Positions 46,524 to 57,394 of a stretch of 64,000 nt of DNA are shown piece after piece. The notes under the pieces were generated by a model. It was not told where the DNA came from and did no database searches. It was given only the letters and a program-made list of their open reading frames with translations. The translations under genes were made by a program, and so were the position numbers. Every line of letters starts with the position of its first letter. Within the stretch, counting starts at the first letter, position 1. Origin of the DNA: Blakeslea trispora (lineage: Eukaryota; Mucoromycota; Mucoromycetes; Mucorales; Choanephoraceae); assembly GCA_025331445.1 (NCBI GenBank), contig JAIWNE010000037.1:62001-126000 (forward strand). The letters are read 5' to 3'.

Positions 46524-49500
46524 ATGTCTGAACCAACAGAAGAAAAACGAGTAGAAAACAAAGTACAAAGTGAAGAGGAAACACCTACTTTAACTGGAAA
46601 AGATGAGGATTATGATCAAAAAAGCAATACACATTCCTCAGACATAGAGGATGCTCATGTTGCTACTCATCTTGATAACAGCACAAATCACCATGACGAC
46701 ACTAACACTGGTCATAGCGATGATGATACGCCAACAATCATGATCAATGATCAGACAACGCCAACGACAAATGGCTCAACACATAGCCATGACGACGATG
46801 TCTCCTCGAGCAATAACTCAACCATTGCTGCTGATGATTCTGTCAACGAACAAGATTACCAGCCTACCTTGAGTGAATTTACAGGACCCATCGTTGATTT
46901 CTATAGACACAAGAATATCTTGATGACAGGTGTTACCGGGTTTGTTGGTAAGGCTGTCCTTTGGAAGCTCATAAAGGCCCTACAACAGGATATTGGATCT
47001 ATCTATATTTTGGTTAGAAGCGGAAGTATCAAAAAGAGTAAAATTGGTCGACCATCAGAACGACTAAGGAATGAGATCTTTAACAATAAGGTTAGGGTGA
47101 CACAAAAAGAGAGAGAGAGAGACGTACATCAAGCGGACTAAGCTTTTCTACAAAAAAAGGCCTTTTTGATCTTGAGACGCATGATGGGCAAAACTGCATT
47201 CGATAGTATTGTTAAGAACAAAATCATCCCTATCTCTGGAGACTTGATCTCGCCTGACTTGAGCATTTCTGAAACGGACCGAGAAAATATTATCAATAAC
47301 GTTCATATTGTCATCCATTGTGCAGCCACTTTGAATTACAATGAGCGATTAGATTTGGCTTTAGAGGTAAAATCCCCACCATTACCGCTTGTTTATTCTG
47401 ACCCTTGTTTTATCGCTCTATATGCTTTGATTTAGACAAACACACTTGGAACACTACGCATGATGGATTTGGCAGATGAATGTAAACACATGGGTAAAGT
47501 TTATGTGACACGATTAAGCCAATTGGAATAATCTGACACATTTATTAGAGGCATTTGTTCACATGTCTTTGGCTTATACCGATCAAGGTTTACCGGATGG
47601 CCATGTTCAGGAACGAGTATATCCTATGCCTTTGGGAGATCCAGAAGAACTCTTGACTGAGATTGTAGATCTTGAGCTACAAGACATTCCAAAGATGACA
47701 CAGCGTATTCTGTCCTTTTATCCACATACCTACGCTTTTACCAAATCACTTACAGAACACCTGATTATGAAACGTGTTGATTTGAATCGTATAGAAGAAG
47801 CTCAAGGGGGTAAAGCGCAATGGCCAATAGCCATTGTTCGCGCAACTCAAGTGAGTGCAGGTGCTTTTGAGCCCTTACCAGGTTGGGTGAGTTGAATCTT
47901 TTTTTTTTCTCTTTAGAAATAATTGATTCGAGTTGACATCTCTTCCTTTTTTCTTTTTTCTTTTTAGGTAGATGGTGTTACAGGTGCTAATGGTACTGTA
48001 TTTTTGATGAGTAAAGGTATTCAGGTTCTGCAACCTGATATGGGTCCAATGGCTGCGGATATTGTACCTGTGGACTATCTAGTGCGTGTCATTCTAGGCA
48101 CGGCTGCTATAATGAAACCACCTGGCTATCGATTTCTTTTACCCTACAATGAGAAACTAGAAGACGAAAACGATAGTGATAGCATTGTTATGCCTAATGT
48201 CCAATACTTTCCTTACATCTATCAAGTGTCTGCCTCTGGATTTGATGAAACAACCTGGTATCATGCCTATGACTCCATTCGATCTTACTGGCTTCGTAAT
48301 ACAAAACTAGTTCTGCCTTCAGCACAAGACTATTTTGGCGCTAATCGATCGTTGTTTAAAGCTAAATTTTTCATGAAATATAGCTTGCCTCAATCCTTAT
48401 CTTCTGTTACCAGTGCACTGAATGGTGTAAGTCAGATCAGTGGCCAGGCTACTCATGGTGGAGGTCGGTTTTCTGGTGGATCTCACCAGCAGAACTCAGA
48501 TACCAATCTGCTCAACCGCACACTTGAATTAGCCTCACGTGTAGTAGATGCTGTACAGCCCTTTTTACGTCATCGTTGGATCTTTGATCATCAAAATGTA
48601 AAGCAACTTGAACAAAACATGGCTCATGATCCTCAGTTTCATCTCCAACAATTCAAGCATATGGAATGGAACACCTATATGATTAATTTTGCTTTTGGCA
48701 CACACGCCTATCTACATCCTTCTCCGCCTATGGGCCTTCGTAACATCTCTGTACCTGATGGTTGGGCCTGTGCATTGTATCTACCACCTGGCGTAACTCA
48801 GCATTCGATCATGGACAAACAAATTGAATCTGTCGTGTTTAGTGCTTCAGATATTCAAAAACGAACTGAGCGTATGTTGGCTGAATTAGTAGCATCATTA
48901 GAGAAGCCTGGGCAAGAAACAAGAGATAAGAAGAAGATGGAAGAATGGGTGAATGATTTTGATGCTAGTCTTGATGATTGGTGTCATGACGATTCAGACA
49001 TCCTGAAAAACAAGGATAACATGCTTCATTTAGGGCATTGGATTGACCCTTCAGAATCGCATGAGGAGCATGTCCGAATTGAAGTATTAAATGACAGGAG
49101 AGTGGGACAAAGTATTAAACAGGCAAGTCGTATACCTTCTATTTATTAACAATGAAAAAAGAAAATTGTATCATCTAATATTCCAAAATAATGTTTAGAT
49201 TATTGAAACATCAGGTGTACCACAAAAGACTGTAGTAGGTGAATCACTCAAGATTCTACAGCGCATGAAAGAGCGTACTCAACTTCCTTATATTTGGTCT
49301 GCCGGTGCCTTTTTGAATGCGCTCTTCAAACGATTGTTTACAAGCCTTCGAGTCAACAAGCTTGATATTGCTCGCCTCAAGGAACAGATGCAAGACAAAA
49401 ACGTTGTCTATGTGCCCGTTTCCAAAACAATCATTGATCAACTATTGGTTTGGTACATTTGTTTGCGCTACCAACTTCCCGTTCCTGCCATTGTATGCGA

Positions 49501-51680
49501 TGAAGCACTTGCACTATTAGGCCCTATTTCAGACATCCTTCGCATTTCAGGCGCATACTTTGTACGTCGTGATCAGACCACACGATCCCCTCTGAATACA
49601 TCTGTAGCTGCAGCTTATACTGAAGTACTCTTGAAAGAACATGGCGCTCTCTCTATGGTGATTGAGCGAGCTAGATCAAGAACAGGGCGGTTACAAACAC
49701 CTTATCATGATGGTCTGATGAACATGATCATCGAAGGTACTATTGGTCATAACCAAGAGCCCAATCAACCCCACCTTCAGCCTGTCTCTCCAGCCTCCAG
49801 CATCAGTGGCGCCAGCTTCAGTCCAAAACGAGATACATTGCTTGTTCCCGTAAACATCACCTATGAAAAGATTCCTGAGCTTCGTACATTGATTGATCAA
49901 GTCTTGGATCAGAAGCCACGTAGCATTACAGTCACTTCTACCTTTTTGCGTCCAAGTGCTACTGTAGCAGATCGAGCTGCTAGCAAAGATTCTCAAGGAA
50001 GCTCAGAGAAAGGCAGATATGGTCGTGCTTTTGTTGGTTTCGGCGAGCTTATTGATGTTCGACAAGCTACACAAGAAGCCACATTGCCATCCAACCGTAG
50101 TAAGCGATCAAGGTAAATTCATGTCGCCATGTCTAATTCCTTTTTTACTCTTCAAAAAAGAAAAAAAACTACAAGCCTGTTGACATTTTATATCAATCTT
50201 ATTCTAGTACAATTCCTGTTCGTAATGAAGATGTTGTTGCCGATTATGTTGCTCGCAAAGTACAACGGGGTCAACATGAAGCTGCTGTAGTTAGTCCTGT
50301 CACATTGGTAGCTGCTACTCTTTTGTTTGGACGTGCAGCCGGTGGCATCACCATGGGGAAGATGTACAAGCACGTCTCCTGGCTTCGTCAAGAGTTGTTG
50401 GACAAGCGTATCAATGTTGATTGGCAACCTGATGAGGAAGTCAGTACGATTGTTGCCTATGCTCTTGATCTCTTGGATGCTCGAAGTAATGTGACGATGG
50501 ATGGTAAACGCATAACAGATCAGACTGTGGTGCGCATTGTGGAGCATGCTGATAATGTGATGGATCTTTCCTATATGGCTAGTCAGTTAATAGAAATTTT
50601 CCTTCCTGAGGCTTTGTTTAGTGTAGTTTATCTCTCTGGTAGTCCAAAGGAAGCATTCACCAAACAGGATCTGTTTGCTCAATTTACATTCTTGGTTCGA
50701 TTATTCAAGCATGAATTTGTCTATCCATGGAATCGTGAAGAGGTAATAATATTCTCTTAACAGTGATGTGGATGATAGTGAGAAACTAATATATTCATAT
50801 TTATTTGAAGAAATTTGATACGTTGATGGACTGGTTTGTAAAGAAAAACTTACTTGTGGTAGATCAAGACCGGTATACAAAAGTGGTAACTCTGGAAAAC
50901 AATGAGTTAGAATACACTCGCGTATGTCTGTTGGCTTCGTTTATATACCCTACTTTGGATGCTTATTGGATAACATCATGTTCATTATCTGCTTTACGTG
51001 ATCTGCCCTACATGCCTCGCAAGATTGTGCCTGTTCTTTCTCAATGGATTGCTGCACATTTAATTACAGGCCGTCGTACTATCTATCGTGAGGTTCTCTC
51101 TACTGAAGCAAGTCAAAACGCAGTGGATAATTTCCTTGCCATTGGATTCATTGAGGCTGTTCATCCTAAATCCAAATTATCACCTGATGCTCAAATCTTG
51201 TTACTTGAATTAGGAGTCACTACCAATGAAGATCTAGTTATGGTATCTAATAACAAGAATGTGGATGAAGATGATTCTGTAAGTATTTCTTCTCCCTCCC
51301 TTTTTTTTTTGTAATACTGCTTCCAAAACACACTAACAAAAAAAGCGACTTAGTCTACAACCAAAGAAATCCTTTATCAATTAGCAGACATTGCATCACT
51401 CTGTCATGAAATTGAGAAATATAGATATGTGACTGATCATGCAAATCTGCAACACAATGCTCAAGTGTTTGACAAATGTCAAAACCAAATCCGCTCCATC
51501 TTGAGAGCAGACAAGAGCTATGCCTCTCAACACGGCATGGTTTTAGATAAAGAAGAAGACCAAATGATTCAACTGGTTTATTCTCTGAAAGCAGCTTCTG
51601 CTACACCTATTCCTGCTGATGATGGTTCTACAAAACATTCTAGAAGAGTGTCTCAAGCCTACAACCTAAAGTCCTCATAA
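46524..51680 (+). CDS. Fatty acyl-CoA reductase / DHAPAT-type acyltransferase fusion (FARAT-like)
   Basis: Nine exons (46524-47090, 47160-47366, 47436-47493, 47549-47886, 47968-49122, 49199-50112, 50208-50742, 50811-51278, 51354-51680) give 1522 residues. Residues 1-120 are acidic and disordered. The reductase half (about 125-690) has the NADPH loop TGVTGFVG (135-142), the substrate-side SLAYTD, the catalytic Tyr339-xxx-Lys343 (YAFTK) and a C-terminal FAR domain ending EWNTYMINFAFGTHAYL. The acyltransferase half (about 790-1300) keeps block II GAYFVRRD, block IV LLVPVNITYEKI and the long helical tail of DHAP acyltransferases (VVSPVTLVAATLLFGR). However, block I reads VPVSKTIID, with Ser850 in place of the catalytic His and Asp855 retained, and block III reads ERARSR, not EGTRSR. 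This domain order is that of Tetrahymena FARAT, which makes the fatty alcohol and acyl-DHAP for ether lipids. The C-terminus KSS is not a clear peroxisomal signal. Intron 5 is GC-AG. Confidence 0.9.
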
Positions 51681-52112
51681 AAAAAGAAAGCTTTGCTATA
51701 GTCTTCTTACTCTTAACATGGTCATCCTTTTACTTACTTTATATTTTTCTTTCATCTTTATATGTATATTTTTTTTCTATACAATAAATATCTGTTGTAC
51801 ATTAACCAAAAGAAAACAAGGTCTTGTTGAAGGAACTACTTGTCCCCCCCCCCTCAAACTCATTCATATCTATTGATAGAATGTAATAGAATCCAGGCCT
51901 AATGATTCTAAAGATTTCCTCAAGAAAACATATACAAGCCATGTCGAGTGCAAGATACATATGTGAAACTTTTTATTTGTTTATCCTAATCATTTATTTA
52001 CAGTAATCAAATCTTGAAAGGGGGTTTATTCTTGTTCTTAAAAGTCTTCATAATAATCATCTAAATAAATAAGTAAATAAAAAAGCAGTCAGTTCATCCC
52101 AACTGGTCTCGC
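51681..52112. other. Convergent 3' regions
   Basis: 432 bases between two stop codons facing each other. A plus-strand AATAAA is at 51784-51789 for the fusion gene. A run of C residues (51845-51854) and AT-rich sequence follow. No gene seen. Confidence 0.6.
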
Positions 52113-53689
52113 CTACTCGTCTGCTTTACCTTCAATACCGTTTATAGCATGCAAAAAGAACAAGACGATATTAGATGTACATTGCATATTAAAACCATGG
52201 TACAATCCTCTTAAACTCCAATCGGTTAATATACTCTTTTTCTGAAGTGAAATTCTCTTGCCATGCTTCTTCTTTGCGCTACCGCCTTCTTCCTTGATGA
52301 TACAATAAGCAGCATTAGCCATACCTGTATAAGGCACAGGTCGAGTAGCTACCACAGGCTCGAATCGCTTCTTGCCTGGTGTTCTTGTTCTAATTTGACA
52401 TTGAAGGCGTTTACGAATGGTGTCTAGAGGCAAAGTAATCAACACTTCCAAAGTGTTTAAGCCCAATTCGGCTAAGCTGTACAAAAAGGGGGATTCATTA
52501 GCTGAAATCTTGAAGATTCTATCAATAATCAAAGGTGTTGTGTTCTGTAATAAAGGTGTGATTGTGTGGAAGAGGATGGTTGGGAGTGTGTTGTGTGAGA
52601 AATAGAGACCCCAAAGTCCACCTTCTTCTTGAACAATCGTCTTTAAAGCATGGAAAGGTCCTTTGTATTTACGCTGCAATGGAGAAGCTGATTGAACTTG
52701 TAGTCTAACATGATATTAATGAGCCCTTCTTTTTTTTTTCTTCTTCTTCTCTATATATTAGTCTGCTATTTACCTAGTACGAATCAGTTCCAAAGGACTC
52801 AAGACAAATCCAACCATCAAATGACTAGCAATGAGTGTAGCCAAGTTGGGTCCCACACGATCCAAGTGGACGAGAGGAATGGTATCATCATAAAGATCAA
52901 ACATGTCATTCAAAGATCCTTCCAATGTAGGCTGAAGAAAGAGGTGAGATATTTCGTAAAGCCAGTTGGTATACTGTCCCTTAAATAGAGAGCGCCATCC
53001 TTCATGAGGCTGCTGCATTAGCTTGCCAATACCTTGCCAAACGCCACCTTCTATAGGCTTCAACTGATGCGGTGGGCGTGTGGCATCATCGTATACACTA
53101 GCACGTACAACATAGCCGTTAGCATCCACAATCACTTTCTTCTTAAACAAAGGATCGTCTATGTCCAATGTGCCTATGTTTAAATGGTCGTTGCTATGAC
53201 GACGACGTCGAGCATGCTCCTCTGCATAAAAATCTTCCTCCTCTTCCTCTTCAGAATCGGCCTATGATAGCTTACTCAGTTTTCTCACAATAGTAACAAG
53301 AAAAACCTAAAGGTCCTCAAACTTACAAGCTCTTCCTCATCATCGGAAGTGATAGTGGTTCGAGTAATTGAAGTCACTTCGGCGTCTTCACGAGGCATAT
53401 ATTGTACTTGCAACAAAGTCTTTGATACTTCAAATGGACTACTGAGTGCTGTTGTCAAGTACTTGAGAACGATAAAATTAACGAGTTCTCGAGCAGCTGC
53501 CTTAGAGTCGATCAAATCGTCCATGTCATTAGCATAATAAGGTGAAGTGGCGATAGTTTGCGCGTCGGGTACAACAGTATAGTTGCTACTGTTGGAAAGA
53601 CCCGGTGTATAGTAGGGTCGTAGGCCATTGCCTCCTTTACCTGCAGTAGCAGGAAACGTGGCAAAAGGATGACTTTGATCGGCAGGCAT
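52113..53689 (-). CDS. UGO1: Mitochondrial carrier-like fusion protein Ugo1
   Basis: Three exons (53689-53327, 53261-52774, 52704-52113) give 480 residues, near yeast Ugo1 (502). The N-terminus has the LRPYYTPGLSN motif seen in fungal Ugo1 proteins. Three carrier-like repeats follow, with degenerate Px[DE]xx[KR] motifs: SSPFEVSKTLLQVQ, LSPLELIRTRLQVQ and TLPLDTIRKRLQCQ. A long acidic/basic insert (residues 118-160, Glu-rich then Arg-rich) separates the first two. In yeast Ugo1 is an outer-membrane carrier homologue that links the fusion GTPases Fzo1 and Mgm1. The degenerate first repeat and the insert argue against an ordinary metabolite carrier. A CRE-like TGACGTC lies about 165 bases upstream (53853-53859). 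The assignment is good but rests on motif recall, not alignment. Confidence 0.82.
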
Positions 53690-53852
53690 TACTTGTATAA
53701 GAAAGAAAAAAAAAAAAAAAAAGAACAAAGCAGGGCGGGGGGTTCTACACAAACACGCACAAAAAAAAAAGGTGTGTGAGAGCGAGAAGTAATCGTGTAA
53801 ATAATCTGTTGGTAAATTGTCAAGATATTTTTCTTTTTTGGTCAAAAAGAAA

Positions 53853-53859
53853 TGACGTC
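53853..53859. promoter_or_regulatory. CRE-like TGACGTC upstream of UGO1
   Basis: TGACGTC followed by GTGG, about 165 bases before the UGO1 start codon on the opposite strand. It matches the half-palindromic core for bZIP (ATF/CREB-type) factors. The same core occurs upstream of the gamma-adaptin gene. With only two sites, chance occurrence cannot be excluded. Confidence 0.4.
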
Positions 53860-54853
53860 GTGGTCTGGGCTTTTTGAGAATATAATAGAGAGATCTTTCT
53901 TTACTAGAATGATAGAAACAGAGTAGCTTGAATAGGAACAAAGTATAAGCACCAAATAGGAGCTTTTGTATGCCCTTCTCTATATGATTAAAAAAAAACA
54001 AGCAAGATAAGCTTTGTAATAAATTTCAAATTGACTAAAAAAGTATGAATGAGTTTGTTGTTATTTCTGCAAGAATCAAAGAGAAACATATTGCTAGGAT
54101 AAAAGATAAGTGAATTGAAAAAAAAGGAGCCCCCTCAGCCAAAATTGCTCGAAACAGCCCAAGAGTGTCTTGACCTTTAGTACAATAAGGTTGATCTGCC
54201 TCAGAGGATCAATAAGGCTATTTTAGTCTAATCACTAGCGTCTTGGAATGCTGCTATTGAAATCTCAAAGTTCATTGTCTTATGTAATGCTCATCTTGTT
54301 TATGCTTTCAGCCTATAACTGCCTTCTGTAACACAAAGGTAAACAATGCCCTTTAATAAGAAAACTCTAGTGTGATCAACAATACAGTGTTTTATTTTAA
54401 GCTGTCTTTGATCATTAAATATGGCCAGTTGAAGAAAAACAAAGACCAGCCAATTGAAAGAGTAAACTAGAATGAGTTTTGTTTTAACCCTTTTTTTTTT
54501 CTGAATAATATACCAAGCTTACCTTGACAGAAAAAGTGGGGGGAGAGCTAAGGTTGATGTCATTTAAGAAAACCTTATTTGTCAACAATGACAGAATCTC
54601 TATTTTTTCTGAATTATTTATTCTGATTTTGGTACAATCTATTTCTAGAAATGGTGTATTCTTCTGTCCCCCCCCCTCTCTCTTTCTACCTTTTTGGCTT
54701 TGAAATGATTATCGATCTGGCTAGGAATTCAGCTCTTAATCTATAGGCTTATAGACCATTGAGAAGATTCAAATAACTGCCTTGATTTAGCGATATAACT
54801 AGCTTACGATAGATCAACAGGTGGCAAGAGATGAAAGAAAAAGGAAGGAGTAT

Positions 54854-54855
54854 GA

Positions 54856-54880
<25 letters not shown>
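54854..54880. repeat. (GA)n microsatellite
   Basis: Uninterrupted GA dinucleotides for about 27 bases, in a gene-free spacer. Likely polymorphic in length. Confidence 0.9.
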
Positions 54881-54887
<7 letters not shown>

Positions 54888-56055
54888 CAAAAAAAGTCAT
54901 TGATTTGAACAGTGATGTTGCTGATTATAATATCTGTTATCTTGATAGTTTCTAGGCTTACCTATAGGCTTTCAACAAGGCGACAGCAAAAGCTTTTTCT
55001 TTAAAATCCTCTTTCACTCGTCTCTTTTGTACTCTTGTCGTCAAGCTCTATCTTAAAATAGAGCAATTGGTATCTATCGAAGAATATGGATGACTCTAAC
55101 TTCCAACACATTCTTCTGAGCTCAATCTTATTAAGCAGTTTTGGGTTATGGCTAGAGTAAGGTCGAAAGGAAAAAAAAAGAAAAGAAAGAGCCTACTGAA
55201 TGAGAGGGCTTTGATTTCAAAAACAGTGTCTATCTAGAAGATTTCTGTGATGTCTGTCAATACTCTGATAGAGAGAGAGAGCCCCTCCTTTAAAATTACC
55301 ACTTTTGTTAGTGGAGTTTGAAATGATATAAATGCGCCATATGAATTTGTTTATGCAACCTATTTCTGGAAATAGGGTATTCTGTAACTAAAAAAAATAA
55401 AAAAAGGGCATATCATTATCTTTTTGCATTTTCTGCTTTAGTGGTGATATTAATTATGTCTATAGCAACAAAATTTGCATTTCTCAGTACAAAAACTAAG
55501 CACTTGAAGTAATTGATGCCTGTCTAAATTTGATGTATGTGTTATAAAGCAAACTATCAAAGAGAGAAAAAAGACTTGATTTACGTAAACTCATAAATCA
55601 CTTTATTTTGTAACTAACAAGATTTCATCATTTATCTCTGTTGTTTGAGTGTGGGAACTTGTTGTCTTTTGGGCAATGTTACTGACTGTGGCCTTTTGTT
55701 ATCGCTCTGAATCAAATTACCTTTTCTTTAGGGGTACACTATAGACTATATGGCTAGATTTGATTTACTCTGAATTTCTCTGTATAGTTTTATATATGTT
55801 TAGTTAGCTACTAAACCTTACTAAATCATTTAATGATTTAAGCTACATTGTTCTAATATATCATTTTCAATTCCGATTTTCCTGCAAATCATCATGAATG
55901 ACACCAATAGAAAAAACCCCGCTATGCTTAACTAATACAACGTCATGATGATCTTAGTCTGTGTTAATTTGCTTACAATAGAGTGTAAAAAAAGAGAAAA
56001 TGAAAGGAGAAAATCTATTGACGTACTATATGAATCACTTTGTCAAAAAAAAACA

Positions 56056-56063
56056 TATAAATA
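56056..56063 (+). promoter_or_regulatory. TATA box
   Basis: TATAAATA 63 bases upstream of the start codon of the Thr/Gly/His-rich gene, followed by a CT-rich initiator-like stretch (near 56070-56085). A canonical TATA box fits a strongly or inducibly expressed gene, consistent with a stress-type protein. Confidence 0.6.
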
Positions 56064-56125
56064 CAAGCCAGCTTCTTTTCTTTTTTTTCATTATTATTCT
56101 TATTATTCAATTTCATATCTAAATC

Positions 56126-57169
56126 ATGTCTGCTCTTAACAACTCTCACCCTACTACTTTGGCCTCTACTGGTGTTACCAACGATGCCACTCGTCAATTG
56201 AATGAAAACCATGGTATTGCTGCTACTGGCTTGAACGATCCTTATGGTCACACTACTGGCCCTGCTGGTGGTTTGAACTCCACTTCTGGTGTTGGCCATA
56301 CTGGTACTGCTGAACACATTCGTCACAACGATGCCCAAAATGCCATTCATGATGGTCCTGGAAACCACCACCACCACCATAACCAACATCATCATACAAG
56401 CGGTCCCCTCTCTGGTCAAGATGCTATGAAGCATGATATTACTAACACTGGTGTTACTGGTGGTCGTGATGTAACTAACACAGGTGCTGGTGTAGGTCAC
56501 GATGTAACTAACACAACTACTGGTTTGGGTGGTCATGGTGCTACTGGTCGTGGCGCTGCTGGTACTGCTGTTACTGGTGGTGATGCTGCTGCTGGTATTC
56601 ATACTGGTTCTCACAACACTCCTCACACTGGTGCCCACACTGGTGCCCACACTGGTACTCACACTGGTACTCACACTGGTACTCACACTGGTACTGGTGC
56701 TACTGGTACTGCTACTACTGGTACTGCTACTACTGGTGCTACTGGTACTGGTGCTACTGGTACTTCTGCTATTCCCTCTGGTGCTGCTACAGGTGCCAGC
56801 AACTACAACGATACTTCTGCCAATGCTCATCACACCAAGCCCTCTGCTCCCTTGGGTGACCATGGTGTTTCTCAACACAGCAAGGCCAACGGTGGTGTCC
56901 CAACAAGTGGTGTTCCTAACCACCAAGACGGTCAAAGACATGCTGGTGAACCTCAAGTTGGTCCTACTTTGAAGACAAACCCCAAGAACGATGATCATTA
57001 TACTGCTGGTGCCACTACTGGTAACAACCCCACAACCACAAACGATGTTGACCACAAGCCTACTGCTGGTGAAAAGATCAAGGGTAACCTCGAAAAGATG
57101 GCTGGTAAGATCACTGGTAACGAAGCCAAGGTCATCAAGGGTGACAACATTGCTCATGGTCGTGCTTAA
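56126..57169 (+). CDS. Thr/Gly/His-rich hydrophilin-like protein
   Basis: A single-exon gene of 347 residues of very low complexity: Gly, Thr, His, Asn and Ala dominate, with no membrane segment and almost no bulky hydrophobics. A His cluster (residues 81-90, HHHHHNQHHH) could bind metal. Residues 167-230 are tandem GTHT / GAHT and GTAT-type repeats. The last 33 residues (GEKIKGNLEKMAGKITGNEA, then KVIKGDN) form an amphipathic Lys/Glu segment like the C-terminus of many fungal CsbD/hydrophilin-like stress proteins. Such proteins are intrinsically disordered and accumulate in dehydration, heat or spores. Codon use is strongly biased to ACT, GGT, GCT and CAC, with AAG for lysine, a sign of high expression. 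An antisense frame is open because of the repeats and is not a gene. An AATAAA lies near 57280. Confidence 0.85.
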   Translation: MSALNNSHPTTLASTGVTNDATRQLNENHGIAATGLNDPYGHTTGPAGGLNSTSGVGHTGTAEHIRHNDAQNAIHDGPGNHHHHHNQHHHTSGPLSGQDAMKHDITNTGVTGGRDVTNTGAGVGHDVTNTTTGLGGHGATGRGAAGTAVTGGDAAAGIHTGSHNTPHTGAHTGAHTGTHTGTHTGTHTGTGATGTATTGTATTGATGTGATGTSAIPSGAATGASNYNDTSANAHHTKPSAPLGDHGVSQHSKANGGVPTSGVPNHQDGQRHAGEPQVGPTLKTNPKNDDHYTAGATTGNNPTTTNDVDHKPTAGEKIKGNLEKMAGKITGNEAKVIKGDNIAHGRA

Positions 57170-57394
57170 ATTCTGTAAAAATTTCTTCTATCATTACTTT
57201 CTTACTTGATCAAACAAATTCCCTCTTAATCCTGTATAGTTTAATTCATCTCCTTAATCTTAGTTGTAAACAAATTGTAATAAACAAAAAAGATTGTCAT
57301 ATATATAAAAAGGGATGTTTGATATTTCTTTGGTATAAAATATGTGTAAAAAACAATAATCATAATCTATTGAGTTTTTTTTTTTTTGATATAT

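Larger units (their letters stand above)
53690..56125. other. 2.4 kb spacer with diverged direct repeat
   Basis: No convincing gene. A GA dinucleotide run of 27 bases lies at 54854-54880, and shorter GA runs follow near 55270-55280. A diverged direct repeat of 28 bases (4 mismatches) occurs at 54635-54662 and 55356-55383, built around CTATTTCTRGAAAT and ending GTATTCT. The words TAGGCTTA/ATAGGCTT recur between them. The leftmost 300 bases hold the UGO1 promoter and the rightmost 100 bases the TATA box of the next gene. Confidence 0.5.

Noticed and set aside
53285..54001. N-terminal extension of the Ugo1-like protein with poly-Phe
   Set aside because: The upstream codons read through T-rich promoter sequence with a long Phe run. 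The ATG at 53689 precedes the typical LRPYY segment and is the better start.
56015..57157. 380-codon antisense frame opposite the hydrophilin-like gene
   Set aside because: It is a Ser/Thr-rich mirror of the GGT/ACT/CAC codon repeats of the sense gene and is explained by the codon bias.
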